A stretch of 64,000 bases of DNA from Flavobacterium johnsoniae UW101 (GCF_000016645.1 NC_009441.1:4340001-4404000), one strand, 5' to 3'; counted from the first letter of the stretch, positions 6,439 to 16,066 are shown. The notes: a model not told the origin generated them from the sequence alone. Numbers and translations are program-made.

Positions 6439-8820
6439 ATGCATTTAAAATCTATTACAGTTAAAAATTTTAGAAGGCTAAAAAAAACTCAAATTGACTT
6501 AGAAAAAGATGATTCAATTTTTGTTGGCGCAAATAATAGTGGAAAAACTTCGGCTACCTATCTTTTATATCGCTTTTTAGAAGATCAAAAAGCTAAATTT
6601 TCTTTGCATGACTTTAGTAGTCATTGTTGGAAAATATTCGATGATTTAGGTAACTCGGAAACTTTACTAAAAGCCTCGGAATTCCCGTCAATTTCTCTCG
6701 ATTTATGGTTTCAAATTCAAAGTTCAGATTTGCATAGAGTATTAGATTTACTACCAAGTTTAGAATGGCAAAATGCTCCTGTTGGAGCTAGAGTTGAATT
6801 CAGTGTAAAGGATGTTTCCACACTTATGGAAAATTATAAACAGGCTAAAAGTAAGGCAGTCGCGAACAAAAAAGAACAATATCATCCTTGGCCTAAAAAT
6901 CTCTCTGATTATCTACGGAAAAATCTTAATCAAGAATTCAATTTTAAATTCTATGTTCTTGACTTTGAAAAATTTGACAATGATTTCAATCAGGAGGAGG
7001 GATATGAACCGCTAACATTAGGAAACGACACAGATAGATCTGGGAGTAAGATAATAAAATCAATAATAAAAGTTGATATCCTAAATGCTCAAAGGCATCT
7101 TACAGATAACAACTCGGCTAGATCTGAAGACCTCTCAAAAAGAATGAATCGTTTTTACGAGAGAAATCTTAGGAAAAAAGAAAACGATTATGAAGCGATG
7201 CGAGCTCTTGATAATTCTGAAAAAGAATTGACAGCTCACTTATCCGAAGTTTTTGCACCAACATTACAAAGTCTAAATAATTTAGGATACAGAGGCTTTA
7301 ATGACCCTAAACTTCTTATTAAAGCAGCTTTGAATTCTGAGATGATTGCTAGTCAGACTAAATTACATTATGCTCTTAGTGACGATCCAGAGTTAATGGC
7401 TTTACCTGACCAATATAATGGTCTAGGATTTAAGAATCTTATATATATGGTAATTGAAATTCTTGATTTTCATGCTCGGTGGATGGACGATGAAGAAAAT
7501 CGAGCACCACTTCATCTAGTAATTATTGAAGAGCCAGAAGTTCATCTTCACGCTCAGCTTCAGCAGGTTTTTATTCGTGAAATTCGTAAGGTAATTCAAA
7601 AAGCTGAAACAAGTGAGTTTTTTGCTACACAAGTTGTAATATCTACTCATTCCCCTCACATAATTTACGAAAGCGGTTTTAAGCCCATACGTTATTTTCA
7701 ACGAGAAATAGATGATGATGGACATCAAAAGTCAAATGTTCTAAATCTTTCTACATTTTACGATGGTTCGAGACCAAAGACAATAAAATTTCTTCAGCAA
7801 TATATGAAGTTAACTCATTGCGATCTTTTCTTCGCTGATGGAACAATTTTAGTAGAAGGAAATGTTGAAAGATTGCTTTTGCCCATGATGATCAATAAAA
7901 GTGCCTCTGAGCTTAATGCTTCTTATATAACTATTATAGAAGTTGGTGGTGCTTTCGCTCACCTATTCAAAAAGCTTATAAATTTCTTAGGGTTAAAATG
8001 CTTAATAATAACGGATATTGACAGTATGTTAGGAAGAGATGAAACATCGAAAACCTTGTCTTCAACCGTGTGTTTTGATAATAAAACACCATTTAAAGAT
8101 AGTCCAGATTCTTTAGAAAATGGGGAATCTGCTAGCAATATTTTAAACGAAGATGATGAAGATGATGAAGATGATGAAGATGATGAAGATGAAGATGATG
8201 AAGATGAAGATGAAGATGAAGATGAAGATGAAGATGTAAAAAAAGAAAATAAAAATGGGAAGTGTCCAACCGATACAGAAAACGCTGTCACTTCAAATCA
8301 GACTTTAATAAAATGGTTGCCAAAATTATCAAAAATTTCAGAATTATTCGAAGCAAATGATGATGCAAAAACTCAAATTCCATCTGCGATATCTAAGTCT
8401 CATGTATTTATAACATACCAAACGCCACAAAAAGTTACTTGGGAAGGTAAAAGCAAAAAAATATCTGGGCGAACCATTGAGGAAGCATTTGCATTAGAAA
8501 ATTTGGCTTGGACGCAAAAAGTTGAGCATAAAGATTTGAAATTGCGTGTTATAACATTAATTGATAACCGATCACTTGATGAAGTTAAGGATCGTTTGTA
8601 TAGGAGAATTAACTTAAATAATTTTAATAAAACTGATTTTGCGCTAAGACTGATGATGAAAAATTCCGAAGAATGGAAAGTTCCATCGTATATCGATTTA
8701 GGATTAAAATGGTTGCAAAAACAGTTATCCGAAGAGCAACAGATTATTAAGAAGACAATAACAGTGCAAAAAAAAGATCCTAAGCCAAAAAAAAATAATA
8801 AAAAACAAGATCAAATATGA
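6439..8820 (+). CDS. OLD-family ATP-dependent nuclease (GajA-like)
   Basis: 793 aa. N-terminal ABC/SMC-type ATPase: Walker A GANNSGKTS (30-38), signature/Walker B region VIIEEPEVHLHAQ (about 361-373) and H-loop STHSPH (about 402). Then a Toprim domain: ILVEGNVE (catalytic Glu, about 471-478) and ITDIDS (about 524-529). Residues 571-599 are an uninterrupted Glu/Asp tract absent from typical family members, and the protein is longer than usual GajA (about 580 aa). Its stop overlaps the UvrD gene by 4 nt. A nuclease plus UvrD helicase pair is the Gabija anti-phage layout (class 2 OLD). Confidence 0.8.
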   Translation: MHLKSITVKNFRRLKKTQIDLEKDDSIFVGANNSGKTSATYLLYRFLEDQKAKFSLHDFSSHCWKIFDDLGNSETLLKASEFPSISLDLWFQIQSSDLHRVLDLLPSLEWQNAPVGARVEFSVKDVSTLMENYKQAKSKAVANKKEQYHPWPKNLSDYLRKNLNQEFNFKFYVLDFEKFDNDFNQEEGYEPLTLGNDTDRSGSKIIKSIIKVDILNAQRHLTDNNSARSEDLSKRMNRFYERNLRKKENDYEAMRALDNSEKELTAHLSEVFAPTLQSLNNLGYRGFNDPKLLIKAALNSEMIASQTKLHYALSDDPELMALPDQYNGLGFKNLIYMVIEILDFHARWMDDEENRAPLHLVIIEEPEVHLHAQLQQVFIREIRKVIQKAETSEFFATQVVISTHSPHIIYESGFKPIRYFQREIDDDGHQKSNVLNLSTFYDGSRPKTIKFLQQYMKLTHCDLFFADGTILVEGNVERLLLPMMINKSASELNASYITIIEVGGAFAHLFKKLINFLGLKCLIITDIDSMLGRDETSKTLSSTVCFDNKTPFKDSPDSLENGESASNILNEDDEDDEDDEDDEDEDDEDEDEDEDEDEDVKKENKNGKCPTDTENAVTSNQTLIKWLPKLSKISELFEANDDAKTQIPSAISKSHVFITYQTPQKVTWEGKSKKISGRTIEEAFALENLAWTQKVEHKDLKLRVITLIDNRSLDEVKDRLYRRINLNNFNKTDFALRLMMKNSEEWKVPSYIDLGLKWLQKQLSEEQQIIKKTITVQKKDPKPKKNNKKQDQI
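8149..8235 (+). repeat. GAA/GAT microsatellite coding for an acidic tract
   Basis: Eighty-seven nt made only of GAA and GAT codons (29 codons) inside the OLD-nuclease gene, after the Toprim DxD motif. Units are GATGAA or GATGATGAA, so slippage changes length by whole codons and keeps the frame. Confidence 0.9.
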
Positions 8821-10730
8821 GCGGAAGAATAAATAAACCAGATACTCCTGCTGATAAGAAATTACGTAACTGTTTAAAGACGAAGACGAGCTTTGTAATG
8901 ATTGCAGGCGCGGGATCAGGTAAAACCACTTCTCTTATAAAGTCGCTTAAATACATAGAAGAAACGGAAGGTATAAATTTACGGCAAGAAGGGAAGAAAA
9001 TTGCTTGCATAACTTATACCACTGCTGCTGAAAAAGAGATATTGGACGATGTCGGACATGACAGCTTTTTTCACGTATCAACAATCCATAGCTTTCTATG
9101 GGAACTTATTAGGCCTTTTCAAAAGGATATTAAAAAGTGGGTTTCATCGAAGATAGATTCTAAGCTTGAAGAATTACAAGAAGCTAGAGCAAAATTTAGT
9201 AATAGGACATGGCAAAGTACACGGGACAACAATAAATTAGAAACAGCTAAATATCTACATATGAAAGAGAACTTTCATACTGTTAGCGAATTTCAATATG
9301 AAACAGGAAGCAAATATTTAGATGGTATTTTAGGTCATAGTGACATTATTGCAATGGCACCGCAAATGATTATTTCTAACCCTCTTTTACAAATTATTTT
9401 GTCTAATAAATATCCATATTTTTTCATTGATGAAAGTCAGGATACTATACCCGAGTTTGTTAAAGCAATGAAAGTTGTTCAAATGAATGTCAAAAATTTC
9501 TGTTTAGGTTTTTTTGGAGATCCTATGCAGAAAATTTATCATACAGGTTCTGGAGCAATTGTTATTGAAACAGGGTGGCAAGAAATAAGGAAACCAGAAA
9601 ATTTTAGATGCTCTAAGAATGTATTAGATGTTATAAACAAAATAAGAGCACTAGGAGACGGATTAAAGAAGCAGACTGGGGGCAGGAAAATGTTCGTTGA
9701 TGGAGAATGGCAATTAATAAATGGGAGTGCGCAAATTTTTATATTGCAAGCGGATGAGCGACATGCTGAAAAAATAGCTTTAGTACGCAGTTATCTTGCT
9801 GATCAGCTTAAAGATCCTCTTTGGAAATCTGACAAAAAGGAAGCAGATTTAAAAGTACTTGTTATTGAGCATAGAATAGCGGCCAACCGTCTAAAGTTTG
9901 CAGAATTGTATTCGGCTTTTAAAGACAGCTCGACAGACTCTTTGAGTATGAGTTTCAGTGAAGGGACATCTTGGGCGCTTATGCCATTCTTAAAATATAT
10001 ATTACCACTTATTAATGCTTATAGAAATGGAGAACATTTTCAAGTGGTTAATTTACTTCGACAATATTGTCCACTTTTACAAAAATCACATCTACAATTA
10101 CCAGAAAGTGAACCAAGTAAAATACTTAATGAATTAAAAGTTCATCTCGAAATCATTAATAAATTATTAAAAATAGAAAGTCCTGCTACGGTCGAAAATC
10201 TTTTTTCTTATTTGGAATCTAATAATTTAATATCTTTTGATGATAGAATTAGAACAAGATTGAATAAAGCTTCTAAAGGTTCTCTCGAAGATGAAGACAT
10301 AAGTGTTACGGATCAAGTTATTGCTAATTTTTTTAAATGTCCAGTTTTCCAAGTATGGGGATATGAGAGATATTTAAATGAAGAGTCACCATATTCGACT
10401 CAACACAGTATAAAAGGTGCTGAATTTAATAGAGTAATGGTGGTGTTAGATGATGAAGAGGGAAGACGATCAACTTCGTACTCTTATGAAAGACTTCTAG
10501 GCATAAAGGAGCTTTCTGATACAGATGTCACAAATGCTGGTAATGGTAGAGAAACTTCACAAGATAGAACTCGTAGATTGTTTTATGTTTGTTGCTCTAG
10601 GGCTTTAACAGATTTAGCTGTAGTATTATTTACCAACGATCCCAGATCTGCGAAAAAAGCGGTCACTGAAACAGGGATTTTTAAAAAAAACTCCATTAAG
10701 ATAGAATTAGATATCTCCAATGAAAAATAA
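8817..10730 (+). CDS. UvrD/Rep-like helicase (GajB-like)
   Basis: 637 aa superfamily 1A helicase. Motif I AGAGSGKTT (30-38), motif Ia ITYTTAA, motif II FFIDESQDT (about 202-210), motif III GDPMQKIY, motif IV-type FRCSKNV, motif V TQHSIKGAEF, and motif VI RRLFYVCCSRA (about 585-595). All key residues for ATP hydrolysis are present. ATG overlaps the stop of the OLD nuclease (ATGA), a sign of coupled translation. It is longer than classical GajB (about 490 aa), so this is a divergent Gabija-type partner. Confidence 0.8.
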   Translation: MSGRINKPDTPADKKLRNCLKTKTSFVMIAGAGSGKTTSLIKSLKYIEETEGINLRQEGKKIACITYTTAAEKEILDDVGHDSFFHVSTIHSFLWELIRPFQKDIKKWVSSKIDSKLEELQEARAKFSNRTWQSTRDNNKLETAKYLHMKENFHTVSEFQYETGSKYLDGILGHSDIIAMAPQMIISNPLLQIILSNKYPYFFIDESQDTIPEFVKAMKVVQMNVKNFCLGFFGDPMQKIYHTGSGAIVIETGWQEIRKPENFRCSKNVLDVINKIRALGDGLKKQTGGRKMFVDGEWQLINGSAQIFILQADERHAEKIALVRSYLADQLKDPLWKSDKKEADLKVLVIEHRIAANRLKFAELYSAFKDSSTDSLSMSFSEGTSWALMPFLKYILPLINAYRNGEHFQVVNLLRQYCPLLQKSHLQLPESEPSKILNELKVHLEIINKLLKIESPATVENLFSYLESNNLISFDDRIRTRLNKASKGSLEDEDISVTDQVIANFFKCPVFQVWGYERYLNEESPYSTQHSIKGAEFNRVMVVLDDEEGRRSTSYSYERLLGIKELSDTDVTNAGNGRETSQDRTRRLFYVCCSRALTDLAVVLFTNDPRSAKKAVTETGIFKKNSIKIELDISNEK

Positions 10731-10886
10731 TGTTTAATTAATAAAATGTTTCATGATAAAACGTATTTAATACCTGTTAATTTCTATCTGAATAATTAAT
10801 ATTTTTGGTATTATTGAAAATATTATATTCTTGTTCGATACCTTAAAAAGAACTACGTCAATTAACAGTTTTAAAAAATTAGGAGC

Positions 10887-11408
10887 ATGTCCAGAAAAAT
10901 TATATTTATTGGTGGAATTCACGGAAGTGGAAAGGGAACTGTTTGCGAAATCCTAAAAACGAGAACTGACCTAACACATTTAACAGCTAGTGAAGTTTTA
11001 AAATGGCAAGAAATAAGTACGAGCCAAGAAAAAAAGGTTAGTGATATTGATCAAATGCAAAATCGTCTTTTGACTAATTTAAATAAAATTATAAGTAATA
11101 ATAAAACATACTTATTAGATGGGCATTACTCTATATTGAATAAGGATGGGGTACCAGAAAAAATTCCTACTCAAACTTTTAAAGATATAGATCCTTCAAA
11201 ATTAATTCTTCTGACAGCAGATCCTAAAGTAATTAAGAATCGAATTGAGAAAAGAGACGCACTAATTTATGATATAAATTTAATTACTGAATTTCAAAAT
11301 TTGGAAATCAGTTTTGCGACTGAAATAAGTACATTATTGCAAATTCCTCTCCTTTGTATTGATAGTGAGGAATTAAATTTAGAACAACTTTTAAATTTTA
11401 TAAAATGA
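10887..11408 (+). CDS. P-loop nucleotide kinase (adenylate-kinase-like)
   Basis: 173 aa. P-loop GGIHGSGKGT (9-18), TASEVLKW substrate region, LLDGHYSIL (Walker B-like), ILLTADPKVIKNRIEKRD resembling the LID/R motif of nucleoside-monophosphate kinases. It may phosphorylate a nucleotide or nucleic-acid end. It begins 156 nt after the UvrD gene and overlaps the next gene by 4 nt, so it forms a unit with the PIN-GNAT and ASCH genes rather than with Gabija. Confidence 0.75.
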   Translation: MSRKIIFIGGIHGSGKGTVCEILKTRTDLTHLTASEVLKWQEISTSQEKKVSDIDQMQNRLLTNLNKIISNNKTYLLDGHYSILNKDGVPEKIPTQTFKDIDPSKLILLTADPKVIKNRIEKRDALIYDINLITEFQNLEISFATEISTLLQIPLLCIDSEELNLEQLLNFIK

Positions 11409-12913
11409 GAATTCTTTTAGATACTAATATCATTGTCCATAGAGAAGCTAGTAAAGTATACAATCAAGACATAGGCCTTTTATTTAATTGGTTGGACAAA
11501 ATGCATTTTGAAAAATGTGTCCACCCCTTGTCAATTGAAGAAATTTCGACATACAAGGATATTGATGTAGTCAACACTATGAAAGTTAAAGTTGAGAACT
11601 ACAATGTGCTTAAAACTATTTCTCCAGACACAGAAGGAATAAATCAACTAAGATTAATTGATAAATCGGTTAACGATAGTAATGATACATCGATACTAAA
11701 CGAATTAGTTAATAATCGAGTAAATTTTTTAATTACAGAAGATAAAGGAATTCACAGAAAAGCTAAAATACTTGGAATTTCAGATAAAGTCTATAAGATA
11801 GATGCTTTTATTGAAAAATTAGTTTTTGAAAATCCAGCCCTTTCTGACTATAAAGTATTATCAGTTAAAAAAGAATATTTTGGAAATATAGATCTTAAGG
11901 ATAGTTTTTTTGATTCTTTTAAGGATGATTATGCGGAATTTGAAAACTGGTTCAATTCTAAGGCAGACAAAGAATCCTATATCTGTCTAGTAGAAAATGA
12001 AGTTAAAGCTTTTCTGTTTCTCAAAATAGAAAACACTGATGAGAATTACAATGACATAATTCCTCCCTTCTCTTCGAAAAAAAGATTAAAAATAGGTACA
12101 TTTAAAGTCACTTCAACAGGATATAAACTTGGTGAGCGATTCTTAAAAGTGATTTTTGATAATGCTTTAGTAAATAACGTTGATGAAATCTATGTTACAA
12201 TCTTTGATAAAAGGGAAGAGCAACAAAGATTAATTAGTTTACTTGAGGAATGGGGATTTAAATATTGGGGAACTAAATCGACTAAAAATGGGGTTGAGAA
12301 TGTTTATGTTAGGGATTTCGCAAAAATTTTATTAGACAATCCACGAAAGTGTTTTCCATTTGTTGGGAGAAGATCACGAATATTTATCAATCCTATTTAC
12401 CCTGACTATCATACAGAATTATTTCCAGATTCGATACTTAACAATGAATCTCCACAAGATTATATAGAAAATGAACCACATAGAAATGCATTAAAAAAAG
12501 TTTATATTTCACGTTCTTATAGAAAAGATTTGAAGCCAGGGGACATAATTTTATTTTATAGAACGGGAGGAAAGTATGCGGGCGTGTTATCAACTATTGG
12601 AGTTGTAGAAAATGTCATTTTAAATATAACTAGTGAAGAGGATTTTATAAGATTATGTAGAAAAAGAAGCGTTTTTGATGATAATGAACTTAAAACTTGG
12701 TGGAACTATAATAAATTTAACAGGCCTTTTATTGTAAATTTCCTTTACATAGACTCTTTTCCGAAGCCAAAAGTTAATTTACAAAGATTAATAGAATTAG
12801 GAGTTATTAAATCAATTAATGATGTACCTAGAGGTTTTGTTCAAATTGAAAACGTTAAATTTGAAGAATTTTTAAAAGAAGCAAGAGCAAATGAAAGTTA
12901 TATTGTCGATTAA
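11405..12913 (+). CDS. PIN nuclease - GNAT - PUA/EVE-like fusion
   Basis: 502 aa with three visible parts. Residues 1-145 are a PIN domain: LLDTNIIVH (Asp6), SIEEI (Glu), NDTSIL (Asp) and LITEDKGI (Asp) supply the acidic quartet. Residues about 165-310 resemble a GNAT acetyltransferase (GTFKVTSTGYKLGERFLK acetyl-CoA motif, then LLEEWGFKYWG). The C-terminal part (about 340-500; DLKPGDIILFYRTGG, GVVENV) resembles PUA/EVE/ASCH-type RNA-binding domains. An RNase fused to an acyltransferase and an RNA reader suggests translation-directed action. Overlaps the ASCH gene by 23 nt. Confidence 0.75.
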   Translation: MRILLDTNIIVHREASKVYNQDIGLLFNWLDKMHFEKCVHPLSIEEISTYKDIDVVNTMKVKVENYNVLKTISPDTEGINQLRLIDKSVNDSNDTSILNELVNNRVNFLITEDKGIHRKAKILGISDKVYKIDAFIEKLVFENPALSDYKVLSVKKEYFGNIDLKDSFFDSFKDDYAEFENWFNSKADKESYICLVENEVKAFLFLKIENTDENYNDIIPPFSSKKRLKIGTFKVTSTGYKLGERFLKVIFDNALVNNVDEIYVTIFDKREEQQRLISLLEEWGFKYWGTKSTKNGVENVYVRDFAKILLDNPRKCFPFVGRRSRIFINPIYPDYHTELFPDSILNNESPQDYIENEPHRNALKKVYISRSYRKDLKPGDIILFYRTGGKYAGVLSTIGVVENVILNITSEEDFIRLCRKRSVFDDNELKTWWNYNKFNRPFIVNFLYIDSFPKPKVNLQRLIELGVIKSINDVPRGFVQIENVKFEEFLKEARANESYIVD

Positions 12914-13265
12914 ACCTTATTACGCAGAAAAAATTTTAAACGGAGAGAAGACCTACGAGTTAAGGAAATCAATATTTAAAGCACCTAATGTAAAAACTGT
13001 AATAATATATGCATCTTCTCCTGTAAGCAGAGTTATTGGTGAATTTGAAATAGATGAAATAATTCATGAAAATATTACTGTTCTATGGGAGAAAACAAAG
13101 GAATTTACGGCAGTTGAAAAAGTTTTTTTTGACGAATATTTTGCTAATAAGAAGAAAGGTTATGCAATTAAAATTAAGAAGTTTAAAAGATATAACCAAA
13201 CTTATAATATAATGGAAAAGTATGGACTGACTGCTCCTCAATCTTTTTCGTATGTCAAGAAATAA
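12891..13265 (+). CDS. ASCH-domain protein
   Basis: 124 aa. SIKPYYAEKILNGEKTYELRK at the start, VIIYASSPVSRVIGEFEI in the middle and the APQSF end fit the ASCH superfamily, a PUA-like RNA-binding fold. The 23-nt overlap with the PIN-GNAT gene suggests co-translation. It could bind the same RNA target or restrain the PIN nuclease; both are guesses. Confidence 0.8.
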   Translation: MKVILSIKPYYAEKILNGEKTYELRKSIFKAPNVKTVIIYASSPVSRVIGEFEIDEIIHENITVLWEKTKEFTAVEKVFFDEYFANKKKGYAIKIKKFKRYNQTYNIMEKYGLTAPQSFSYVKK

Positions 13266-13352
13266 ATAGATTTGAAATATGCTCAAAATTAAGCTTTTAA
13301 TTATATTCTTTTTTTACACTAAATATTTAAATATTCTTTTTAAAAACCTAAT

Positions 13353-13554
13353 ATGATAAAATGGACTTTAATTATTTTGGCGATTATTTGTTGCAACTTC
13401 TGTATTTTGGTTTTGTAATGAAAGATTTAAAAAGTTTATTGAAGATATTAAATCTTTATGTTCTGTTCTTGAAAGTTTGGTAGTACTAACTTTTTTTTTG
13501 CAATTGCCCAAATCCGCTGTAGTAGCTGTTGTAGGAAGTGCTTATAATTCGTGA
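13353..13554 (+). pseudogene. Possible frameshifted small membrane protein
   Basis: An ATG at 13353 opens a hydrophobic 21-codon frame that stops at 13418. Another frame then stays open without ATG to 13554 and reads as a hydrophobic small protein (WRLFVATSVFWFCNERF, later VVLTFFLQLPKSAVVAVV). A single frameshift would join them into about 65 residues. Could be chance in AT-rich DNA. Confidence 0.25.
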
Positions 13555-14561
13555 CGCTCTAATCCAAATGCTAATCCTATAGCTAATGTAACATCTCCCC
13601 ATCGAAATTCTGAATACATGTCACTACCATCGCGATAATTTGACCTAACAATGATCATGTCATATCCTTTGCTTTTTAATTGTGAAAGTTCATGTTCATA
13701 TATCTGATCACTTGCTACAAGAACTATATTATCATTGTCGATTAAACGATCTAATTCTTCAAATATTTCAAAAGCAATTATTTCATTTGTTTTATTAATA
13801 AGTATCCTTACTTGATTGCCATTTTTAGTTTGAAATTTTAAGTTTTCATAGTCAATGTTAATTCGTTGTTCTAAACTAAAAGAACTACTTAAAAACAAAG
13901 TACAATTTATTATTTTTTTTTCGGTTTTATATCGATTATAGAATTCAAGAATGTTATTAATAACATCAATTAAATTAGGCTTTTTGAGTTTTTTTTCTGG
14001 CCAAATTTCAGAATAAGTTTTGTATGCCCAATCTATGGATTTTTCTAAAAATATGCCATCAATAAATATTGAAGTATATTCTTTTACATCTTTCAAGAGT
14101 TCATCAATCTTATATGCTAATTGCTTATTAAAAATCTTTTCTTGAAAACCTATCTGTTTTATTCTATCTTTATTTATAGACACGGAATACTCATTTTTGC
14201 TGTTTATTTTCCACTCTTTAATTTGTTCTGGGAAAAACAAAAAGAGATTTTCATTTTTCTCATCGTCTATAGTATAAATAAATAAGATAAAATTATTTTC
14301 AACGTATGAAACGGGTATTCTAACCGAAGTATTTTTGTCATTAAGTTTCCTGCCTTTGCATTGTATTGTCAAATATTTTAAATGATGTTTTTTTGTTTGT
14401 TTGATTATATATAAGTCCGAACCTTTTTCGTCGAAAGAAAGTTCATTTACCTTAAAGTCAAATTTTATAAGTTGAGAGATTATAAAGCTTTGTGCTTGTT
14501 TTTCAAGAGGTTTATTATCCATTTTTGTTATTCTGATGTTTTTAAGTGTTTTGGCTAGCAT
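13542..14561 (-). CDS. PD-(D/E)XK-like nuclease with possible NYN domain
   Basis: 339 aa; ATG codon 14 (MDNKPLEKQ, position 14522) is an equally good start. Residues about 20-150 look like a restriction-type core: GSDLYII (Asp49) then LTIQCKGR (Gln67, Lys69). The C-terminal half begins SIFIDGIFLEKSI and later has NIVLVASDQIYEHELSQL and GYDMIIV, which resembles an NYN/PIN-like RNase fold. A DNA-nuclease plus RNase-like fusion would suit a defence effector. Stands alone, convergent to the ASCH operon. Confidence 0.55.
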   Translation of the reverse strand: MLAKTLKNIRITKMDNKPLEKQAQSFIISQLIKFDFKVNELSFDEKGSDLYIIKQTKKHHLKYLTIQCKGRKLNDKNTSVRIPVSYVENNFILFIYTIDDEKNENLFLFFPEQIKEWKINSKNEYSVSINKDRIKQIGFQEKIFNKQLAYKIDELLKDVKEYTSIFIDGIFLEKSIDWAYKTYSEIWPEKKLKKPNLIDVINNILEFYNRYKTEKKIINCTLFLSSSFSLEQRINIDYENLKFQTKNGNQVRILINKTNEIIAFEIFEELDRLIDNDNIVLVASDQIYEHELSQLKSKGYDMIIVRSNYRDGSDMYSEFRWGDVTLAIGLAFGLERHEL

Positions 14562-14708
14562 TTCCTACAACCTTCTGCTAATAGGCACAGGTTGGGATTA
14601 AAATGCGATTTATTTCAATTAAACTCAAATTTTGCAAATACAAAACCAACTTTTAATAGACACCAATACCCAACTTACGCTTAATTAGCTGTTGCCTTCG
14701 TGCTTTTT

Positions 14709-15443
14709 TTAGATTAGTTTTTCCCAAATAATTGTCGCGATTAATGAGCCTAAAGTACCAATTATAAATGCTGAAATTGTAGAGAGTAAAATTGCCCAAA
14801 CAGGATATTTTTTAATTAAGTCAGCAAGTCTGTAATAAATTCCTTTTTTTACAGATTTAAGTTCTTCTTTAATCTCAGATATTATATTTAAAGGCACTTT
14901 TTCAGCAGTCAATTTTTGAACGCACTGGTCGCAAATAATAGGATTATTTGTTGAATAAACCACATCACTTTTTATACCGTTCATATCAAATAAACAACCT
15001 CTCGTTTCGTCGTGTGTAAAAGATGTAATTTCGTCTCTTGACGGCATTCGATTTCCATGTCTTTTATAGATTAAAGTATAAGAATACAGAAGTCTATAAA
15101 CTAAATTTTCAATTGGAATATTATTAATATTTAGTATGTCTGCCATTTCATAAAATGTCATACAAATTCTATTATTGGCAAAACGTCTTGCATAATAATT
15201 GTTCTCTAAGGGAACATGAGTCATTGCTATCAAAAAATCTCCGTCATAATTTTCAGGAAGTTGTTCTTCAATATTTTCATCTGAAAATTCCCAACTTAAA
15301 CCGTCGGCATTATTGACAATAGAATAGTTGTCTATTTGTCCAACAATTTCAAATACTTCTGATTTCCAATTTGATAATTTTAATTTGTCAAGGTCAACAG
15401 GGAGTTGTCCAAGTATTATCAATTTAATCTTTACTTTACTCAT
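14709..15443 (-). CDS. Hypothetical zinc-site protein with C-terminal membrane anchor
   Basis: About 244 aa from Met at 15443 (ten more codons are open upstream to 15473). An HDETRGCLFDMNG ... ICDQC segment (about residues 145-185) is a likely zinc site. Residues about 215-240 form one transmembrane helix at the extreme C-terminus. No enzyme family recognised. Sensor-plus-tail-anchor layouts occur among abortive-infection proteins, but that is only an analogy. Confidence 0.6.
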   Translation of the reverse strand: MSKVKIKLIILGQLPVDLDKLKLSNWKSEVFEIVGQIDNYSIVNNADGLSWEFSDENIEEQLPENYDGDFLIAMTHVPLENNYYARRFANNRICMTFYEMADILNINNIPIENLVYRLLYSYTLIYKRHGNRMPSRDEITSFTHDETRGCLFDMNGIKSDVVYSTNNPIICDQCVQKLTAEKVPLNIISEIKEELKSVKKGIYYRLADLIKKYPVWAILLSTISAFIIGTLGSLIATIIWEKLI

Positions 15444-15835
15444 TTTCGTATGTTGCGATTTAGCATGAGGCATAACTAGTATATACTACTGACAACATTA
15501 GACCTATCACCCAAAATTGGGCAGATATATCTGATAAGGATCAGTATTAATTTATTATCAAATATATAATAATAAACTTGTAAATAAACAAAAGAACTTT
15601 TAATTCGTTGAATGCTTTTCGTGCTGACAAGGGTGTAAAATTCAGAGGACTTGTTACTTTTATTGAATCAGCACAAACGCGATAATCAAGAGTAATATTA
15701 GCGTCTAATCAAAAAATTAAGCATAATTTAAAATTTTCAAATCTGCCATTAAATGGTTCGAATTCTGTACCGTCAAGGTCACTAGAATTGAAAAATCTAC
15801 AAGATTAATAGTTGGCACACTTTTGTTTTTAAATT

Positions 15836-15857
15836 TGACCCCGGAGGGGTTCGAACC
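15836..15857 (-). other. tRNA 3'-end-like fragment, possible att remnant
   Basis: Read on the minus strand, GGTTCGAACCCC followed by TCCGGGGTCA looks like the T-loop, half of the T-stem and the acceptor strand of a tRNA, but the upstream half of the T-stem does not pair and no tRNA body is present. Integrative elements that target tRNA genes leave such 3'-end copies. It lies in a 593-bp gap (15474-16066) with no other feature that I can support. Confidence 0.35.
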
Positions 15858-16066
15858 ATAGTTTTATAAATTGAATTTGTTTTTTGAATATACAATATTA
15901 TAATATCTCATTTAATTTAGTCACAAAGTTCGGGAATCACCTGCGGGCGCTTGCAAAAAATTCCCCCATAAATGCAGGATATAAATCCTGCTTTATTGCG
16001 TTGCTTTTTGCGCTTGCTGGATGATTTCCAATTGATGTTCCATAATTAATTTAAAATTTAAAAATT

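Noticed and set aside
7959..8291. Minus-strand poly-serine frame
   Set aside because: It is the antisense of the GAA/GAT tract in the OLD nuclease gene; serine runs come from the complement and no start or family support exists.
8817..10730. Housekeeping UvrD/Rep helicase
   Set aside because: Coupled to an OLD nuclease by a 4-nt overlap within an island, and shorter than the chromosomal UvrD of about 750 aa; a Gabija-type partner fits better.
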